From an uncultured Eubacteriales bacterium (lineage in GTDB: Bacteria > Bacillota > Clostridia > Christensenellales > Christensenellaceae): DNA of 9,502 bases. Positions 6,133 through 9,502 of this stretch are shown here, piece after piece. The notes under the pieces are model-generated. The model was not told where the DNA came from. It saw nothing but the letters and a program-made list of their open reading frames with translations, and searched no databases. The stretch lies in the NCBI GenBank assembly GCA_905193725.1, contig CAJJPW010000070.1:1-9502 (forward strand). The letters are read 5' to 3'. How positions within the stretch are numbered: the first letter of the stretch is position 1; each line of letters starts with the position of its first letter. Made by a program: the position numbers and the translations under genes.

Positions 6133-8475
6133 TCAATCTTTTAGCAAATCCATGATTTTATTTTTATAGAAATCGAAAATTTCCCTGGAAAACTCCGCAT
6201 TCATACTCTCGATTTTGATGTCAATTTTGGGCTCTAAACCGTTGGGACAGATGTACACATATCCATCCGCTTCCTGGAATTCCACCCCTTCTTGACATTT
6301 TTTTGCGTCTTGCCATGCACTAATCCCCTTGAGCACCTTTCCAAAATCCTTATATCCACAGTTTATTTGTTCTGTCTTCATCTGGATATCATCTAATTGC
6401 TCCAGGCAATGCAAAACGGCTTCCTGGTTCTTCACAAACATTCCCAATGTGTAAATGGTCATATAGACAAAATCTGTCTGTAGGCGGTATTGCAAGAGGG
6501 ATTCTAGGCCGATAAGATCGCTTCGCCTGGACTCCACCAACATTTTATTTTTCTTTCTCCCATATTCCAGTATCTGTCGTGGATACCCAAACGGAATATA
6601 GAGAGTATCGATCTTTTCCAAATTCATAAGCAATAGCGAGATAAAGTAATCTCGATTTGCCATGTCAATGGTATGACCTGCAAGGTTTAGCTTCCCCCTG
6701 CTCAAGTCATCGTAATTCTCTACTCGGCAGATTGGGCGTTCTTTTCCCTCCTCTGCCACTTGTATACCCACAAACTCAAGCGCTTTACGCAGATATTCCT
6801 CTGCCTGAACCGTCGCTTTTCCCAGCCCCACTTTGGGCACAGCTTTTTTTAGGGTGTCTACATCCACTTCTTCTTTCAAGCTGTAGAGATAGAAATTGAA
6901 AAAATTGTCGATTTCTCTCACCTCATCTACTTGAGGCAGAGGCAATTTCTCCATTCCAATTCCCCCGTAATAACTTCCCAGGGCTTTGAGTTCTACTGGA
7001 GTCAGATATTTTCCATCCCTTCCATAGAATGTGATTTGAAAATTCATCTCACCACATTTTTTTACAAATGCCCCAATTGCCATGTTGAAGTTGGAAACCG
7101 ACACGGCCAACACCGGCGCAAAGGAGTTTTTAATGAGAAACGTCTTACATCCGCCCAGCAGTGCACCATTGGCGATGAGCCCTGCCACTGCTGACGACTG
7201 GGAGGAGCCATCAAAGCCTATCAAAAATTTGCCATCCCCCGCTAGTTTGGCAATTGCACTGCCCATTTTGGCCAGATCTTCTACACTGTAGTACTCATTT
7301 AAATTCATCACCATTTGGCTGTGTTCAAATAACCTGCTCTTTTTTCCTTTGCCAAACACGATATTTTGTCCCACATAGCTTTCCCTCTCAATCCATTTGT
7401 CCGGCCAAATCTTCACCTTGGGTCCTACTGTGGCATTTCTCTCTAAGATGCATTTTTGCCCCACAATGCTCTGTTCAAACAGGCGCACGCTCTTTTCCAC
7501 CACCGTTTGGGCGCACACCACCGCTCGAGATGCCTTGGCGCTCTGACCAAAATGTACGCCTTCCAGTATGACAGATCGCTTGATGTTTGCGTTTTTTCCC
7601 ACATAAACGCCATTTCCGATGCTGGAATACATGCCAAGGCTAGCGCCATCGTCTAAAACAGCATTTTTTCCAACAAATATAGGCGGTTGGAGCACTGCAC
7701 TGGAGCTGATTTGTGCGCCATCCTGTACATAGATTCCGCCAATATTTTTGCCTGGGATTTCCGCCTTGCAGGCACCGCTTAGCACATCTTCATGTGCTTT
7801 TAAATAGGTGTCTATGCTGCCAATATCGCACCAATAATCCTCCATAATATAGCCAGCAATTTGGTCTTTTTGCTCCATGAGCAGTGGAAATAGATCTTTG
7901 GCAAAGTCAAAGGTTCTGTCTTCTGGTATGTAGTTTAAAACATCCGGTTCCATCACGTAAATGCCTGTGTTGACCAAATCACTGAACACCTCAGACCAGC
8001 TGGGTTTTTCCACGAACTTCTCCACATATCCCTCTGAACCCATAATTACCACGCCGTAGTCCAGTGGTGTTTTGACTGGTTTAAGTGCCATTGTGACTTT
8101 TGCCTTTTTTTGATGGTGAAATGCAATCAGTTTTTCCAAATTCAGATCGGTAAGAGCGTCTCCACTCATTACCAAAAAGGTCTCCGTTTGGTTCTCTGCC
8201 GCATTCTTTACACTTCCAGCTGTTCCTAGAGGGGATTTTTCTAGATAATAGTCGATGTGAACCTGGTGATTTTCTCCATCTCCAAAATAGTTCATGATTT
8301 TCTGCGGTAAATACATGAGAGTAAAGGCCATATCGTGAATTCCGTATTTTTTCAGGAGCTCTACCGTGTATTCCAGCACGGGTTTACCCAACAGACTCAC
8401 CATGGGTTTGGGGATATCACAAGTAAGTGGACGCAGGCGCGTCCCCTCTCCACCAGCCATAATAACAGCTTTCAT
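6133..8475 (-). CDS. Sugar-phosphate nucleotidyltransferase fused to a left-handed beta-helix and a degenerate phosphomannomutase-like domain
   Basis: A 780-residue, three-part cytoplasmic protein. Residues 1-235 are a nucleotidyltransferase of the mannose-1-phosphate guanylyltransferase/glucose-1-phosphate type: GGEGTRLRPLT (8-18) with PK at 22-23, LGTAGS (83-88), the metal-binding GD in SGDALTD (105-106), EKP (156-158) and DYWCDIGSIDTYLKA (213-227). Residues about 240-375 show hexapeptide-like repeats rich in V/I-G, forming a left-handed beta-helix. Residues about 380-780 resemble the phosphoglucomutase/phosphomannomutase fold, ending in CPNGLEP (743-749) in place of the usual RPSGTEP. The catalytic TASHNP and metal-binding DGDxDR motifs are not recognisable, so mutase activity is doubtful. 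The usual role is making activated sugars for surface glycans, or sensing them. The ATG at 8475 is preferred over GTG at 8514 because GAGGTG (8490-8485) stands 9 bases upstream of the ATG and the product then starts exactly at the family motif MKAVIMAGG. The sugar and nucleotide cannot be decided from sequence alone. Confidence 0.88.
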   Translation of the reverse strand: MKAVIMAGGEGTRLRPLTCDIPKPMVSLLGKPVLEYTVELLKKYGIHDMAFTLMYLPQKIMNYFGDGENHQVHIDYYLEKSPLGTAGSVKNAAENQTETFLVMSGDALTDLNLEKLIAFHHQKKAKVTMALKPVKTPLDYGVVIMGSEGYVEKFVEKPSWSEVFSDLVNTGIYVMEPDVLNYIPEDRTFDFAKDLFPLLMEQKDQIAGYIMEDYWCDIGSIDTYLKAHEDVLSGACKAEIPGKNIGGIYVQDGAQISSSAVLQPPIFVGKNAVLDDGASLGMYSSIGNGVYVGKNANIKRSVILEGVHFGQSAKASRAVVCAQTVVEKSVRLFEQSIVGQKCILERNATVGPKVKIWPDKWIERESYVGQNIVFGKGKKSRLFEHSQMVMNLNEYYSVEDLAKMGSAIAKLAGDGKFLIGFDGSSQSSAVAGLIANGALLGGCKTFLIKNSFAPVLAVSVSNFNMAIGAFVKKCGEMNFQITFYGRDGKYLTPVELKALGSYYGGIGMEKLPLPQVDEVREIDNFFNFYLYSLKEEVDVDTLKKAVPKVGLGKATVQAEEYLRKALEFVGIQVAEEGKERPICRVENYDDLSRGKLNLAGHTIDMANRDYFISLLLMNLEKIDTLYIPFGYPRQILEYGRKKNKMLVESRRSDLIGLESLLQYRLQTDFVYMTIYTLGMFVKNQEAVLHCLEQLDDIQMKTEQINCGYKDFGKVLKGISAWQDAKKCQEGVEFQEADGYVYICPNGLEPKIDIKIESMNAEFSREIFDFYKNKIMDLLKD

Positions 8476-8484
8476 CAGTACTTG

Positions 8485-8490
8485 CACCTC
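8485..8490 (-). promoter_or_regulatory. Ribosome binding site that fixes the nucleotidyltransferase start
   Basis: GAGGTG on the minus strand, 9 bases before ATG at 8475. It falls inside the reading frame if the upstream GTG at 8514 were used, which argues against that longer start. Confidence 0.6.
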
Positions 8491-8605
8491 ATTTACAATA
8501 TTTTGCTTATTCACTCAAAAAGCCGTAAGGCACATCTATTCGTCAAAATCCTATTATGCGCCAGATAATCATTATTGTTTGTAAAAAAGGTTCAAGTATG
8601 CAGAA

Positions 8606-8640
8606 AAAAACAGGAATTTTCCAGACTATCAGCTGTTTTT
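8606..8640. repeat. A/T-rich inverted repeat with A and T tracts
   Basis: AAAAACAG (8606-8613) is complementary to CTGTTTTT (8633-8640), with a 19-base spacer that contains a smaller dyad (GGAATTTTCC, 8613-8622). It is flanked by A and T tracts on both strands and so resembles a weak bidirectional terminator. It stands about 60 bases past the main hemZ terminator. The stem has only two G/C pairs. Confidence 0.3.
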
Positions 8641-8698
8641 CTTCCCGTTACTTGTTTTTTGATATGAAATTTTCATCATGTGCGTAAATCATATTATT

Positions 8699-8744
8699 AA
8701 AAAAAGGCTCTGCGTTACAGGCGATTACTGCGAAGCTGAGCCTT
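8699..8744 (-). terminator. Intrinsic terminator after the hemZ-like gene
   Basis: On the minus strand, AAGGCTC (8744-8738) pairs perfectly with GAGCCTT (8710-8704). The stem continues past a T/T mismatch with two more G/C pairs. It is followed directly by a T run (8705-8699). It starts 9 bases after the hemZ-like stop codon. The plus strand also has a T run after the same stem, but no plus-strand gene is present to use it. Confidence 0.8.
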
Positions 8745-8753
8745 ATTGTTTTT

Positions 8754-9502
8754 TTATTTCTCCTCAGAAAACAACTTCTTCTTTCGAAGGGCCATATCCG
8801 CCGTGCGCTCTAGATAAGTTTTGAGATCCTTGACATTGGCAGCCCGCTCTAACCTGTTTTGCTGCAAAATCACTCGTTTAGAGATGGCTCCTGCCCCAAA
8901 GGCCAGCACACTGCACACTTCTTCCATCATGTCTATATTGTAGATGCACGCGTGTCCAGCCCTCTCATAGCCCACGTTTTCCAGATTGCCCGTCATGTAC
9001 TTTTGGCGATAGAGATAATAAGGCTCATATCCACACTCTGCCATGATCTGCTGAGAGCGCTCGATTACCTGAGAGGCCAAATGCTCTTCCATGCTCTCAA
9101 ACTCCGCCTGTCCCATGCCGTATTGAGAGGCCCGCTTGATGGCAAGAGAGTGCACTGTGATGTTCTCCGGTTTCAGCGCAACCACATCTTGCAGAGACCG
9201 GATAATCTGTTCCTCCCCCTCCCCGGGCAGCCCCACAATGAGATCTGTATTGATGAAGGAAAATCCCGTGTCCCGCGCCTTCTGAAAGGCGTCAAAAAAA
9301 TCCTGTGCTGTGTGTTTTCGACCAATGCGCCGAAGGGTCTCATCCTCGGTCGTCTGGGTGTTAATGCTGATTCGGTCCACCAAAGCCTCTTTCATGATCT
9401 CCAGCTTTTGCCTGGTGATGGTGTCCGGCCGTCCTGCTTCTATCGTATACTCCTTGCACCGAGAGGATAGGGGCAGCATCATCTGCACCAGCCTTTTAAA
9501 GT
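8754..9502 (-). CDS. hemZ: HemZ-type radical SAM protein (coproporphyrinogen III dehydrogenase family), C-terminal part
   Basis: The frame is open to the right edge (reading FKRLVQMMLPLSSRC onwards), so the true start and the radical SAM CxxxCxxC cluster motif are outside the window. The visible 248 residues are about half of the usual length of around 490-500. They carry the HemN/HemZ family marks: YTIEAGRPDTIT, DRISINTQTTEDETLRRIG followed by KHT, NTDLIVGLPGE, ENITVHSLAIKRAS, and the HemZ-like PYYLYRQKYMTGNLENVGY near the C-terminal third. HemN-type enzymes decarboxylate coproporphyrinogen III to protoporphyrinogen IX without oxygen. HemZ proteins of Clostridia are close relatives whose own activity is less well established, and many carriers do not make haem. 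The GTG at 9488 is only an internal codon. A strong terminator follows the stop. HemW-like relatives are less likely given the YRQK...NLENVGY segment. Confidence 0.88.
   Translation of the reverse strand, partial: FKRLVQMMLPLSSRCKEYTIEAGRPDTITRQKLEIMKEALVDRISINTQTTEDETLRRIGRKHTAQDFFDAFQKARDTGFSFINTDLIVGLPGEGEEQIIRSLQDVVALKPENITVHSLAIKRASQYGMGQAEFESMEEHLASQVIERSQQIMAECGYEPYYLYRQKYMTGNLENVGYERAGHACIYNIDMMEEVCSVLAFGAGAISKRVILQQNRLERAANVKDLKTYLERTADMALRKKKLFSEEK

Larger units (their letters stand above)
8476..8753. other. Intergenic region between the nucleotidyltransferase fusion and the hemZ-like gene
   Basis: This A/T-rich gap holds the hemZ terminator at its right end, a second A/T-rich dyad near 8606-8640, and the ribosome site for the fusion gene. 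No convincing promoter was found for the fusion gene. The best -10 lookalike is CATAAT (8558-8553) on the minus strand, without a good -35 box at the right distance. No open frame with family resemblance was seen. Confidence 0.5.

Noticed and set aside
8476..8514. Longer GTG start at 8514 for the nucleotidyltransferase fusion
   Set aside because: It adds 13 residues not typical of the family and swallows the GAGGTG ribosome site that serves the ATG at 8475.
8859..9470. Plus-strand open frame of 203 codons
   Set aside because: It lies wholly opposite the hemZ-like gene, whose protein shows clear family motifs. The plus-strand product is Leu/His-rich without family resemblance and has no ribosome binding site.

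Overview
The window looks like a chromosomal housekeeping stretch from a low- to moderate-GC Gram-positive anaerobe of the Clostridia, most likely near the Lachnospiraceae. The evidence is the set of family members present (HemZ-type radical SAM protein, RNase J with a basic N-terminal tail, a YlbF-family protein, MltG and a U32 tRNA-hydroxylation-type protein), the strong GGAGG-like ribosome binding sites and the A/T-rich intergenic promoters. Every gene I can support lies on the minus strand, so transcription runs from the right edge to the left. No tRNA, rRNA, mobile element or CRISPR array was seen.

In transcription order: (1) the C-terminal half of a hemZ-like gene (8754 to the right edge), closed by a stem-loop terminator at about 8699-8744. 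(2) A 278-base gap, then a 780-residue fusion of a sugar-1-phosphate nucleotidyltransferase, a left-handed beta-helix and a phosphoglucomutase/phosphomannomutase-like domain (6133-8475). (3) An extended -10 promoter between genes, then RNase J (4043-6049). (4) A 153-base gap with a candidate promoter, then a three-gene operon-like group: a YlbF-family protein (3527-3889), mltG (2021-3503, broken by a frameshift) and a U32-family gene (781-2001), ended by a clear intrinsic terminator (708-747). (5) A new promoter (670-698), a structured leader of about 150 bases, and the start of an NCS2/AzgA-type purine permease (515 to the left edge).

The genes combine RNA decay (RNase J, and the YlbF family, whose Bacillus members modulate RNase Y), tRNA wobble modification (U32), glycan precursor supply and peptidoglycan chain-length control (nucleotidyltransferase fusion, MltG), tetrapyrrole chemistry (HemZ) and purine uptake.

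I see no entirely new multi-gene system. The points most worth a second look are: a terminator/anti-terminator-like leader in front of the purine permease with no recognisable purine riboswitch; a mutase domain that has lost its catalytic motifs, with a cysteine where the phosphoserine should be; and a probable 2-base deletion that separates the membrane anchor of MltG from its catalytic glutamate.
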